The notes beneath the pieces are model-generated. The model did not search any database, was not told the DNA's origin, and saw nothing but the letters and a program-made list of their open reading frames with translations. A program made the translations under genes and the position numbers. Source: Duganella alba (GTDB taxonomy: Bacteria > Pseudomonadota > Gammaproteobacteria > Burkholderiales > Burkholderiaceae_D). From it: a stretch of DNA of 64,000 nucleotides. Position 1 is the stretch's first letter. The number at the start of each line of letters is the position of its first letter. Location: positions 62,001 to 126,000 of the forward strand of contig NZ_WKJN01000009.1 of assembly GCF_009674495.1 (NCBI RefSeq), in the 5' to 3' direction. Positions 56,596 to 64,000 of the stretch are shown piece by piece.

Positions 56596-57419
56596 GCGCC
56601 GCTCCTTGCCAGCACCGCGAGGGCAGCCGTCGCCAGGGCCGGCGCGCTGGCCAGCAGGGCGTCGCTTCCTGTTTGCCACGGCGCGCCGTGCAGATCGCTC
56701 ACGCTGCCGCCGGCTTCGCTCACCAGCAGCGCGCCGGCCAGCAAGCCTGAGCGCACCTGGCTGTATTGCCAGAAGATGTCCTGGCGGCCCGCCGCCACCT
56801 GAACCAGCTGCAGCGTCGACGGCACCGACACGCGCACCACCAGCGCCGCCTCCAGCATGGCGCTGACCGACTGCCCGATGCGGCGATAGGTGGCGCTGCC
56901 TTCCTGCGGCATCGCCTGGCCAGTGCCGGCGACGGCGCTGTTCAACGCGGTTTTCTGCGACGCGCGAATCGGCTGGCCGTTCAGCCACGCGCCGGCGCCG
57001 CGCAAGGCGCTGTAGGTGTCGCCGCGGAGCGGCAGATGCACGGCGGTCAGCACCGGCTGGTTGTCGCGCACCAGCGTTGCGGTGACGCCCCAATCGGGCA
57101 GGCCATGGATGTGATTGATCGCGCCCTCCACCGGATCGGCCACCCACCATGCGCCGGGCGGCAGCGCGCCGCGGCCTTCTTCATCGTCGTCCCAGCGCGC
57201 GGCGGGATGGGCGGCCGACAGCGCGGCGCGCAGCACGGCCAGCGACACGGCGTCGTTGGCGGCGATTGCCGCGCCGATCTCGTCGCGGTTGGACGGACGT
57301 GCGTCGGCGTTGAAGCGCGCGGCAACGGCGCGGCCCGCTGCCTGCACGGCGGCGATCGTTTGCGCCAGCAGCGCGATGTCGCCGGCGGCTGGACTGATGG
57401 AATTTTCGGTCTGGTTCAT
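56592..57419 (-). CDS. Inositol monophosphatase-family protein with altered active-site motifs
   Basis: A 275-residue IMPase fold protein: N-terminal helices, metal Asp/Glu cluster DDDEEG near 78-82, WWVADPVEGAINHIHG at 91-106, and SEAGGSV near 240. Compared with the family signature DPxDGTxNF, residues 98 and 100-103 read E, A, I, N, H; the downstream W-D-x-A-A block is RSGLLAGA. Both changes touch metal/phosphate ligands, so this may have another substrate or be inactive. It diverges from the TetR gene at 57471 across a 51-bp gap. Confidence 0.85.
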   Translation of the reverse strand: MNQTENSISPAAGDIALLAQTIAAVQAAGRAVAARFNADARPSNRDEIGAAIAANDAVSLAVLRAALSAAHPAARWDDDEEGRGALPPGAWWVADPVEGAINHIHGLPDWGVTATLVRDNQPVLTAVHLPLRGDTYSALRGAGAWLNGQPIRASQKTALNSAVAGTGQAMPQEGSATYRRIGQSVSAMLEAALVVRVSVPSTLQLVQVAAGRQDIFWQYSQVRSGLLAGALLVSEAGGSVSDLHGAPWQTGSDALLASAPALATAALAVLARSGA

Positions 57420-57470
57420 GGTGAAAAATAGGCTTGACTAGGAGTAAAAATGATATGAGCATCTCCTGCC

Positions 57471-58112
57471 ATGAACAACTCGCAATCCAGACCGCCCGGC
57501 GCGCGGTTGCTGAACCCGCGCAAACAGCCGTCCCAGGCCCGTTCCGCACAAACCGTCGAGACCATACTTGAGGGGGCGGCTCACATTCTGGAGCAGCGCG
57601 GACTGGACGCCTACACCACCAACGCCATCGCCGAGCGGGCCGGCGTCAGCATCGGTTCGCTGTACCAGTACTTCCCGACCAAGGATGCGGTCACGGTCGC
57701 CCTGATCGAACGCGAGCTGACCGATCTGGTGCGGGAAGCAACGCAAGCCCTGGCGTTGCCGGATCGCTCCGCCGCATTGCGCCAACTGATCGGGATCGCG
57801 GTGCGCCACCAGTTGCGCCGGCCGGCGCTGGCCGCGCTGCTGGACGTCGAGCAACGCCGGCTGGCGGCGCTGATGCCGAGCTCCGGCAACGCCATCGCCA
57901 TGCGCGGCGCGCTGGTCGATTTCCTCGGCGCGGGCACGGGCGCGCTGGCGCCGGAACTGGCGGCCTCCGAGCTGATGGCCATTGTCAGCGCGCTGACGGA
58001 TGCCGCCGGGCGGCGCGGCGCGGTCGAGCCGGCGGCGCTGGCGGACCGCATCGAAGGGGCGGTCCGAGGTTATTTGCAAACGCTCGCCACGGCGCGGGCC
58101 GGTTCAAATTGA
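57471..58112 (+). CDS. TetR/AcrR regulator
   Basis: A 213-residue repressor with N-terminal HTH (TVETILEGAAHILEQRGLDAYTTNAIAERAGVSIGSLYQYFPTKDAV) and a variable Ala/Leu-rich ligand domain. Divergent from the IMPase/NAD-binding pair with a 51-bp shared intergenic region, so it probably controls that pair and itself. Ligand unknown. The region contains TTGACT (57434-57439) on the plus strand but no matching -10 at standard distance. Confidence 0.88.
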   Translation: MNNSQSRPPGARLLNPRKQPSQARSAQTVETILEGAAHILEQRGLDAYTTNAIAERAGVSIGSLYQYFPTKDAVTVALIERELTDLVREATQALALPDRSAALRQLIGIAVRHQLRRPALAALLDVEQRRLAALMPSSGNAIAMRGALVDFLGAGTGALAPELAASELMAIVSALTDAAGRRGAVEPAALADRIEGAVRGYLQTLATARAGSN

Positions 58113-58480
58113 TTTCCAAAATTCCAAGCCGGTTTCGTATAAGTTGTAACGGGATGTTCCCGACGCTGGCGGACTGATAACCCTTATTTGCAATCTTTCT
58201 TCCATAACTGCGGGTTAGGAAAGCTCTTTATTTGGTAAATAAATACTTCATAAATGAAAAATTCGGTAAAGCAATGTAAATTGCTTTACTAAAAGTGCGA
58301 TTCTTAAATTCACCTTAATGTTTCGTACTTTTTACAATTATGTGGCAAAAGTGAGGCTTTTTGTCCACGCCGTCATTGGTGAAATTTTTCTCGCGTGTTG
58401 TGATACGGGCCGACCTTGACTACCCCTTTCAAGGTCAATACGAAGTCGCTAAGGCTCACACAACAAATCGGGAATTTATA
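58113..58480. other. AT-rich non-coding region before large TonB receptor
   Basis: 368 bp without a credible gene and conspicuously AT-rich against GC-rich neighbours. It holds a small hairpin CGGGA-TGT-TCCCG (58150-58162), possibly ending the TetR transcript, and the 9-bp inverted repeat at 58266-58289. The receptor's promoter must be here, but no clear sigma-70 pair stands out. An in-frame upstream extension of the receptor to 58361 is not conserved-looking. Confidence 0.65.
58266..58289. promoter_or_regulatory. Inverted repeat GTAAAGCAA / TTGCTTTAC
   Basis: Perfect 9-bp arms with a 6-bp spacer TGTAAA, about 190 bp upstream of the receptor start, within the AT-rich region. Followed by TAAAAG rather than a T-run, so an operator is more likely than a terminator. 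Confidence 0.5.
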
Positions 58481-61240
58481 ATGACCAAAGAAACTGTTAT
58501 CTCGCGCTCGCTGCGCCTGATGTTCTCCGGCACGGTCGCGTTCGGCGCCATCGCCGGCGCGCATGCGCAGACCGCGCCAGACGCGCCCATGGCCCGCGTG
58601 GAAATCACCGGTTCGTCCATCAAGCGCGCGCAAGTCGAAGGCGCGCTGCCGGTCCAGACCGTTACGCGTGAAGATATCGCCAAAACCGGCGCCACCAGCA
58701 CCGAAGCCCTGCTGGCCAGCATCAGCGCCAATACCGCCGTCGGCGGCACCGTGAGCGCCCAGGGCGCCGGCGCCTCGACCTACGGCCTGGCCGCCGCCTC
58801 GCTGCGCGGCCTCGGCTCCAACAAGACGCTGGTGCTGGTCAACGGCCGCCGCCTGGCCAACTTCGCCACCGACGGCACCTCGGTCGACATCAACTCGATC
58901 CCGCTGGCCGCCGTGGACCACGTGGAAATCCTGAAGGACGGCGCGTCGGGCGTGTACGGTTCCGACGCCATCGGCGGCGTGATCAACTTCATCCTGCGCA
59001 ACAACTACAACGGCGTCGAAGTGACCGGCTACGGCAGCGGCACCAAGGACGGCGGCGGCCGCAACACCAAGGCGTCGATCATCGCCGGCTTTGGCGACTT
59101 CGACGAAGACCGCTACAACTTCACCGTGTCGGCCGACGTGGCCAAGGAACAGGCCATCTACGGCAGCCAGCGCGGCTACGCCCGTGAATCGTGGAACAAC
59201 AACGGCCTGCGCGACGCCTCGGCCACCCCGAGCGGCGCGCTGAGCACCTTCAATCCGGTCACCAAGCCGAACGCGGCAGGCATCATCCCGAATGCGCTGG
59301 CCACGCTGGGCTCCGGCCTGGGCAACCCGCTGAACGGCGGCGACTGCACCGCCAACGGCAGCCAGTTCGACGCCAACACCGGCAGCTGCCGCTACAACTC
59401 GGCCGGCGCCGTGCCGCTGTTCCCGGACGTCACCCGCGCCAACGTGTCGGCCAACTTCCGCTTCAAGCTGAACGAGCAGAACGAATTCTTCGTCGAAGGC
59501 TTCCACTCGGAACAGAAAACCACCACCACCGAACAATCGTCGCCGTACAGCGCTTCGTTCCTGTCGACCGACAACGCATTCGCCACCGCCAATGTGTACC
59601 CGGCCATCATCCTGTCGCCGAGCAGCCCGTACTATCCATCGTCCTACCTGGCCGCCAACTACCCATCGGTCAATGGCCAGCCGGTGACCGTCAGCTACCG
59701 CGCCTTCGACGGCGGCGGCCGTTCGCACGACGACCACGCCAAGATGAGCCATCTGGTGATGGGCTTCCGCGGCACCGTCAAGGGTTACGACTACGATGTG
59801 GCGTACACCCACAACTCCAGCAACGTCAGCGAAGACACCATCGCCGGCTACCAGTCGCAGCTGGCCCTGACCAAGCTGCTGAGCAACAACAACGCCTTCA
59901 ACCCATGGGCCGCCACGCAGTCGCCGGCCCTGGCCCAGCAGATCTACGCCACCAACTACGTTGGCAACATGATCAACTCGACCCTGAGCAATGACTCGCT
60001 GAACGCGCGCATCTCGGGCGATCTGTATCAGCTGCCAGCCGGCATGGCCAAGTTCGCCGTGGGCGCGTCGATGACCGACGAGAAGCTGGACCTGAACCCG
60101 TCGGCGGCTTACCAGTCGGGCGACATCTCGGGCTACGGCGGCCAGACGCTGCCGCTGTCGGCATCGCGCAACTCGTCGGCGATCTTCGCCGAGCTGAACG
60201 CACCGATCCTGAAAAACCTGGAAGCCGACCTGGCCGTCCGCACTGACCGCTACCCGAACGCCACCGCGACCAATCCGAAGGTCAGCTTCCGCTATCAGCC
60301 GCTGCAACAGCTGCTGGTGCGCGCTTCCTACGGCCGTGGCTTCCGCGAAGCGGCGCTGCCTGAGCTGAACAATCCGCAGGCGCTGGGCACCAGTGCCAGC
60401 TTCACCGATCCGAAGACCAACACCTACGGCCAGTTCAACGTGCTGTCCGGCGGCAACCCGAACCTGAAGCCGGAAAAATCGGAACAGACCTCGGTGGGTA
60501 TCGTGATCGATCCGATCCCGGGCGCCTCGATCGCGATCGACTACTGGAAGATCAACGTCAACAATCTGGTGACCTCGCTGAGCCCGGAATACATCATCGA
60601 TCACGAGGATATTCCAGCCTATGGCGCACTGGTGCAGCGTGACGCGGGCGGCAACATCACCCAGATCACCAGCACCAACCTGAACGCCGGCGGTCTGAAA
60701 ACCGCGGGTGTGGACGTTGATGCGCGCTGGACCATCGCCAAGACCGCCAACTACGGCACCTTCGGCGCCCGTCTGAACGGCACCTACGTCACCAAGTACG
60801 ACATGACCCTGCCGGACGGCACCGTGCAGCAGAGCGTGGCGCGCACGGTTGACGCCACCGGCTCGCCGCTGAACGCGGTCGCCAATGGCGGCATCATCCT
60901 GCGCTGGAAGCATCAGCTGGCGTTTGACTGGAAATACCAGAGCTGGGGCGTCAACCTGACCCAGAACTTCCAGTCCGGCTACCACGACGCGACCCGCGCG
61001 GATGAAGACCTGGAAAAATCGGTGACGCCAGTACGTGTCGGCGCGTTCTCGACCTGGGATTCGCAAGTGTCGTACACCGGCGTGAAGAACCTGACCGTGC
61101 GTGTAGGCGTGAAGAACCTGTTCAACCGTCAGCCGCCTGAGATCATCGGCCTGGGTAACTACTTCCAGGCTGGCTACGATCCAACCTACTACGATGCACA
61201 CGGCGCCACCGGCTACGTGTCGGCCAGCTACAAGTTCTAA
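58481..61240 (+). CDS. Large TonB-dependent receptor
   Basis: A 919-residue outer-membrane receptor. Signal MTKETVISRSLRLMFSGTVAFGAIAGAHA-Q; TonB-box-like MARVEITGSSIKRAQ; plug with ASLRGLGSNKTLVLVNGRRLANFATDG and EILKDGASGVYGSDAIGGVINFILR; barrel with RASYGRGFREAALPELNNPQALG and terminal aromatic strand ...SASYKF. The RLANF / DINSIPLAAV plug pattern is that of the big receptor class used in Oxalobacteraceae and Caulobacter-type bacteria for complex carbohydrates or peptides; substrate unknown. Orphan: no transporter partner nearby. The start follows GGGA weakly; upstream in-frame ATGs are less likely. Confidence 0.92.
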   Translation: MTKETVISRSLRLMFSGTVAFGAIAGAHAQTAPDAPMARVEITGSSIKRAQVEGALPVQTVTREDIAKTGATSTEALLASISANTAVGGTVSAQGAGASTYGLAAASLRGLGSNKTLVLVNGRRLANFATDGTSVDINSIPLAAVDHVEILKDGASGVYGSDAIGGVINFILRNNYNGVEVTGYGSGTKDGGGRNTKASIIAGFGDFDEDRYNFTVSADVAKEQAIYGSQRGYARESWNNNGLRDASATPSGALSTFNPVTKPNAAGIIPNALATLGSGLGNPLNGGDCTANGSQFDANTGSCRYNSAGAVPLFPDVTRANVSANFRFKLNEQNEFFVEGFHSEQKTTTTEQSSPYSASFLSTDNAFATANVYPAIILSPSSPYYPSSYLAANYPSVNGQPVTVSYRAFDGGGRSHDDHAKMSHLVMGFRGTVKGYDYDVAYTHNSSNVSEDTIAGYQSQLALTKLLSNNNAFNPWAATQSPALAQQIYATNYVGNMINSTLSNDSLNARISGDLYQLPAGMAKFAVGASMTDEKLDLNPSAAYQSGDISGYGGQTLPLSASRNSSAIFAELNAPILKNLEADLAVRTDRYPNATATNPKVSFRYQPLQQLLVRASYGRGFREAALPELNNPQALGTSASFTDPKTNTYGQFNVLSGGNPNLKPEKSEQTSVGIVIDPIPGASIAIDYWKINVNNLVTSLSPEYIIDHEDIPAYGALVQRDAGGNITQITSTNLNAGGLKTAGVDVDARWTIAKTANYGTFGARLNGTYVTKYDMTLPDGTVQQSVARTVDATGSPLNAVANGGIILRWKHQLAFDWKYQSWGVNLTQNFQSGYHDATRADEDLEKSVTPVRVGAFSTWDSQVSYTGVKNLTVRVGVKNLFNRQPPEIIGLGNYFQAGYDPTYYDAHGATGYVSASYKF

Positions 61241-61260
61241 GCTGTAGCAAGCGTATCGGA

Positions 61261-61291
61261 AGCCTCCGGCAGCAATGCCGGAGGCTTTTTT
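61261..61291. terminator. Intrinsic terminator of TonB receptor gene
   Basis: Stem AGCCTCCGGC / GCCGGAGGCT, AGCAAT loop, six Ts (61286-61291), 20 bp after the receptor stop. It abuts the stop of the convergent LysR gene, and may serve both. Confidence 0.92.
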
Positions 61292-62165
61292 ATTGGCCCA
61301 GCAGATAGTCGATCAATACGCGCACGCGCATCGGCACGCGCCGGCCGGCCGCGTAGACGATGTTGAGCGGCAGGCGCTCCGGCTGCAAGGCCGGCAGCAG
61401 CACCTGCGCCTGGCCGGTGCGGATTTCTTCCGCCAGCAGCCAGTGCGGCGCCTGGGCGATGCCGAGGCCGCACAGCACGGCGGCGCGGACGTGTTCGGCA
61501 TCGCCGGTCAGCAGCGCGCCGCGCGGCAGGTAGGAGGTCGCTTCCGCGCCGGTGCCGAAGCGCCACGGATAGCGCTCGCGCCCGCGCGCGAAGACGATGC
61601 AGGTGTGCCGATCCAGATCATCCAGTGTGGCCGGCGTGCCGCGCGCCGCCAGGTAGGCCGGGCTGGCCGCCAGCACGAAATCCGTGTCCGACCATTTGCG
61701 CGCGGTCAGCGTCGAGTCCAGCAGGCGGCCGTGGCGGATGGCGAGGTCGATGCCTTCCGCCAGCAGATCAACCGGCCGCTCCGACACCGAGACTTCCACC
61801 GATACCTGCGGATAGCGCTGGAAGAATCCGCCCAGCAGCGGCGTCACGCACAGCCTGCCGTGACCGGGCGCGGTGCTGACCCGCACCAGGCCGCGCGGCG
61901 ATTGCTGGCGGTCGCCCACCGACGACTCCACCGCGTCGAAGTCATCGATCAACTGCCTGGCCGATTCGTAGAACGCCTGTCCAGCGTCGGTGATGACGAC
62001 GTTGCGCGAGTTGCGCAACACCAACTGCGCGCCGAGGTGGCGCTCCAGCGCGGCGATCTGCTTGCTGACGGCCGGCTGCCCTATGCCTTCCTCGCGCCCG
62101 ACGGCGGAAAAACTGCCGCATTCCACCAGCCGGACAAACAGGCGCATGGCATCCAATCGGTCCAT
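61290..62165 (-). CDS. LysR-family transcriptional regulator
   Basis: A 291-residue regulator. N-terminal winged HTH (RLDAMRLFVRLVECGSFSAVGREEGIGQPAVSKQIAALERHLGAQLVLRNSR) and a C-terminal substrate-binding-like effector domain (VRVSTAPGHGRLCVTPLLGGFFQRYP). The start at 62165 gives the canonical MDRLDAM; a longer ATG at 62261 extends over the divergent gene's leader. Divergent from the oxidoreductase gene, with a palindromic T-N11-A box between them, so it most likely controls that gene. Confidence 0.92.
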   Translation of the reverse strand: MDRLDAMRLFVRLVECGSFSAVGREEGIGQPAVSKQIAALERHLGAQLVLRNSRNVVITDAGQAFYESARQLIDDFDAVESSVGDRQQSPRGLVRVSTAPGHGRLCVTPLLGGFFQRYPQVSVEVSVSERPVDLLAEGIDLAIRHGRLLDSTLTARKWSDTDFVLAASPAYLAARGTPATLDDLDRHTCIVFARGRERYPWRFGTGAEATSYLPRGALLTGDAEHVRAAVLCGLGIAQAPHWLLAEEIRTGQAQVLLPALQPERLPLNIVYAAGRRVPMRVRVLIDYLLGQ

Positions 62166-62175
62166 CTTGTGTGCT

Positions 62176-62202
62176 CCATCTATTCCTGAATGGAATCGAT
62201 GG
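62176..62202. promoter_or_regulatory. LysR-type operator
   Basis: Core ATTCC-TGAAT-GGAAT (62182-62196), a T-N11-A palindrome, embedded in larger arms CCATC (62176-62180) and GATGG (62198-62202): 27 bp with one arm mismatch. It lies directly upstream of the LysR start and about 76 bp before the oxidoreductase start. Confidence 0.75.
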
Positions 62203-62278
62203 TATGTCGCCAGCCTGCGTTTCGTCAATCGATGAGGTTTCCTATGATGCGGGCTGGACAACGAAATGGAGTGCAGTG

Positions 62279-63274
62279 ATGAAAGCGATTTGTGTTACCG
62301 CCAGCCGCGACCTGGAAGTGCGCGCTATCCCGAGGCCGGAACAGCCTGCCGCCGGTCACGTGCTGGTGGCGATGACGGCCTCGGCCATCAACCACGGCGA
62401 CAGGACCTTCCTAAGAATGCCGGCGGCGGCCGGTCCGCAGATTCCGGCGTCGCGTTATGACGTCTGGGGCGCTTCCGGCGCGGGCAGGGTGCTGGCGCTG
62501 GGCGCCGGCGTGCCGGCCGACTATGCGGGCAAGCAGGTGGCGATCTACCGTTCGCTGACGCGCAGCCCGGACAGCGTCGGCCTGTGGTGCGAGACGGCAG
62601 CCATTCCCTACACCAGCTGCCTGATCCTGCCGGACCACGTGAACGCGAGGGATTACTGCGGCTCGCTGGTCAACGTCATCACCGCCTATGCGTTTCTTGA
62701 GGAAATCGCCGAGGCAGGGCACACGGGCGTGATTGTCACGGCCGGCAGTTCGGCCACCGGCCATGCCATCGCGGCGCTGGCGCGCGCACGGCGCATGCCG
62801 GCGATTTTCCTGGTGCGCAGCGACGCTGCCGCCGAGACGCTGCGCTCGCTCGGCGTCGAGCACGTCCTCGTCACCACCGATGACCATGCCGCGCAGCTGG
62901 CGACGCTGGCTGCGGAACTGCAGGCGACTGCGGTATTCGACGGCGTCGGCGGCGAGCTGCTGGGCAACATCGCGCCGGCGCTGCCGATGAACGCCACCGT
63001 CTACTGCTACGGCTTCCTCGGCGGCGCTGCGCCGGCCGCGATTCACACCACGCTGTTCATGATGAAGAACCTGACCATCCGCCGCTTCAGCAATTTCGAA
63101 AGCGCTACCGTCAGGCAGCCGGCGCGGCTGCTGGCAGCCCTGAAGGCGCTGGAGCCGCTGATTGCCGATCCGATGTTCGCCACCTGGCCGGGCCAGGAGT
63201 TCAGCTACGAGCAGATCGGCGAGGCCATGGCCTACGCCTCGGCCGACGGCGGCAAGGCGATCCTGGCGGCTTAG
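62279..63274 (+). CDS. MDR-family NAD(P)H quinone oxidoreductase-like protein
   Basis: A 331-residue medium-chain dehydrogenase/reductase: N-terminal GroES-like domain (MKAICVTASRDLEVRAIPRPEQPAAGHVLVAM), Rossmann domain with TGVIVTAGSSATGHAIAALARA, and a C-terminal hydrophobic region (LFMMKNLTIRRFSNFE). It lacks the GHE and cysteine cluster of zinc alcohol dehydrogenases, so it belongs with quinone oxidoreductases/enoyl reductases. Substrate unknown. Probably LysR-controlled. The stop overlaps the convergent channel gene by four bases. Confidence 0.92.
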   Translation: MKAICVTASRDLEVRAIPRPEQPAAGHVLVAMTASAINHGDRTFLRMPAAAGPQIPASRYDVWGASGAGRVLALGAGVPADYAGKQVAIYRSLTRSPDSVGLWCETAAIPYTSCLILPDHVNARDYCGSLVNVITAYAFLEEIAEAGHTGVIVTAGSSATGHAIAALARARRMPAIFLVRSDAAAETLRSLGVEHVLVTTDDHAAQLATLAAELQATAVFDGVGGELLGNIAPALPMNATVYCYGFLGGAAPAAIHTTLFMMKNLTIRRFSNFESATVRQPARLLAALKALEPLIADPMFATWPGQEFSYEQIGEAMAYASADGGKAILAA

Positions 63275-64000
63275 GACGGCAGCGCCGTGCCGCAGTCCTT
63301 GCAGTAGCGCGCGGCCGGCTCATGGCCGACGCTGTGGCAGTTGGGGCAGGCGCGCAGCGACAGCACGCGCTGGCCGCGCTGGTGGGTGATCTCGGAACTG
63401 ATGATGCCGGTGGGCACGGCCAGAATGCCCCAGCCGAGCAGCATCATGAATGAAGCGATGGTGCGGCCGATATCGGTCTTCGGCACCAGGTCGCCAAAGC
63501 CAACCGTGGTCATGGTCGAGATGGCCCAGTAGACGGCGGTGGGAATGCTGGTGTAGCCGTTTTCCGGACCTTCCACCACGTACATCACTGTGCCCAGCAG
63601 GAACACGATCAGGAACACCACCGACAGGAACACGAAAATCTTGCGCCGGCTGGCCAGCAGGGCGTCGCCGAGCATGCTGTATTCCTGGATGTACAAGGTC
63701 AGCTTGAGGATACGGAAGATGCGCAGCAGGCGCAGGATGCGGATGCCCTGCACCACGTGCGCGGCCGGAATGAACAGCGACACATAGCTGGGCAGGATGG
63801 ACATCAGGTCGATCACGCCGAAGAAGCTGCGCGCATACAGCACCGGCCGCTGCACGCACAGGCAGCGCGCCACGTACTCGATGGTGAACAGGACGGTGAA
63901 GAACCACTCTCCGGCTTGCAGCCAGTCGCCGTACCTGTCGGCGATCGGCTTGACGCTGGTGAGCACCACCACCAGCACGCTGAGCAGGATGGCGCCGATC
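63271..64000 (-). CDS. Voltage-gated-type potassium channel, C-terminal part (5' end outside window)
   Basis: The frame is open to the right edge; at least 243 residues are present and the start is beyond 64000 (a GTG at 63978 is not the start, as hydrophobic S1/S2-like sequence continues). Visible: helices S2 to S6, an S4-like segment RILRLLRIFRILKL with regularly spaced Arg/Lys, pore filter TTVGFGD, S6 ending VPTGIISSE, and a C-terminal zinc-ribbon-like pair CPNCHS...YCKDCG. An ion-transporter family member, probably K+-selective. The C-terminal ribbon is unusual and may be a regulatory domain. Confidence 0.9.
   Translation of the reverse strand, partial: IGAILLSVLVVVLTSVKPIADRYGDWLQAGEWFFTVLFTIEYVARCLCVQRPVLYARSFFGVIDLMSILPSYVSLFIPAAHVVQGIRILRLLRIFRILKLTLYIQEYSMLGDALLASRRKIFVFLSVVFLIVFLLGTVMYVVEGPENGYTSIPTAVYWAISTMTTVGFGDLVPKTDIGRTIASFMMLLGWGILAVPTGIISSEITHQRGQRVLSLRACPNCHSVGHEPAARYCKDCGTALPS

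Noticed and set aside
58373..61201. Long minus-strand open frame (942 aa)
   Set aside because: Complement of the large TonB receptor; no family features.

Overview
The window is GC-rich, densely packed bacterial chromosome. Gene content and order point to a betaproteobacterium of the family Oxalobacteraceae (Massilia/Duganella/Janthinobacterium group). The grounds are the pyrG-kdsA-eno-ftsB block, the PHP / YciO / site-2 protease / trpS / dapA / bamC block, proteins with a C-terminal DUF4214 domain, and many TonB receptors. This assignment is inference; no rRNA or marker search could be run. I see no phage, integrase, transposase, CRISPR array, rRNA or tRNA.

Layout. (1) 1-6.8 kb: the end of a DUF1501 protein, a large RTX/metzincin-like DUF4214 protein, a tightly overlapping cassette TlpA / DUF4266 / DUF3570 / ApbE, and a second RTX-DUF4214 protein. 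The DUF3570 protein carries D-A-I-S-G-A-S, which resembles the FMN acceptor motif used by ApbE enzymes. This is the best candidate in the window for a poorly described system. (2) 6.8-7.4 kb: a PRC-barrel protein coupled to a 58-residue membrane protein, on the minus strand. (3) 7.5-11.9 kb: pyrG, kdsA, eno and ftsB. (4) 11.9-16.9 kb: two paralogous periplasmic solute-binding-like proteins flanking VOC, L,D-transpeptidase, Asp/Glu racemase and GST genes, then a gamma-carbonic anhydrase. (5) 16.8-20.4 kb: a Fur-box-controlled haem TonB receptor and a HemS-type protein that unusually has a signal peptide. (6) 20.5-24.1 kb, minus strand: a TonB receptor coupled to a Tat-exported glycerophosphodiesterase. 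(7) 24.2-35.3 kb: mainly housekeeping genes (BASS transporter, Hsp33, a second gamma-carbonic anhydrase, hydrolase, PHP phosphatase, HtpX, YciO, site-2 protease, TrpS, DapA, BamC). (8) 35.3-43.1 kb, minus strand: an Ala/Pro-rich lipoprotein, an unrecognised protein, a RoxA-type oxygenase, and a five-gene AhpD / acyl-CoA-dehydrogenase / NitT-TauT ABC operon with an AraC regulator. (9) 43.2-51.9 kb: slyD, an exported unknown coupled to mutS, and an EmrAB-NodT tripartite efflux operon. (10) 51.9-58.1 kb: two TetR regulators, one with two identical NemR-like operators controlling a DJ-1 / Old Yellow Enzyme / hydrolase operon, then an NAD-binding protein, a divergent IMPase homologue and a third TetR. 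(11) 58.1-64 kb: a large TonB receptor, a LysR-quinone oxidoreductase divergent pair, and a truncated potassium channel at the edge.

Dispersed palindromes (GGGTCTGACCCC type at about 20.45 and 37.66 kb, TTCCCGC type at 25.52 kb) look like REP-type elements between genes. Most operons use stop-start overlaps (ATGA, TGATG, TAATG), which were used to fix starts. Function assignments rest on recognisable motifs read by eye; nothing was searched against a database.
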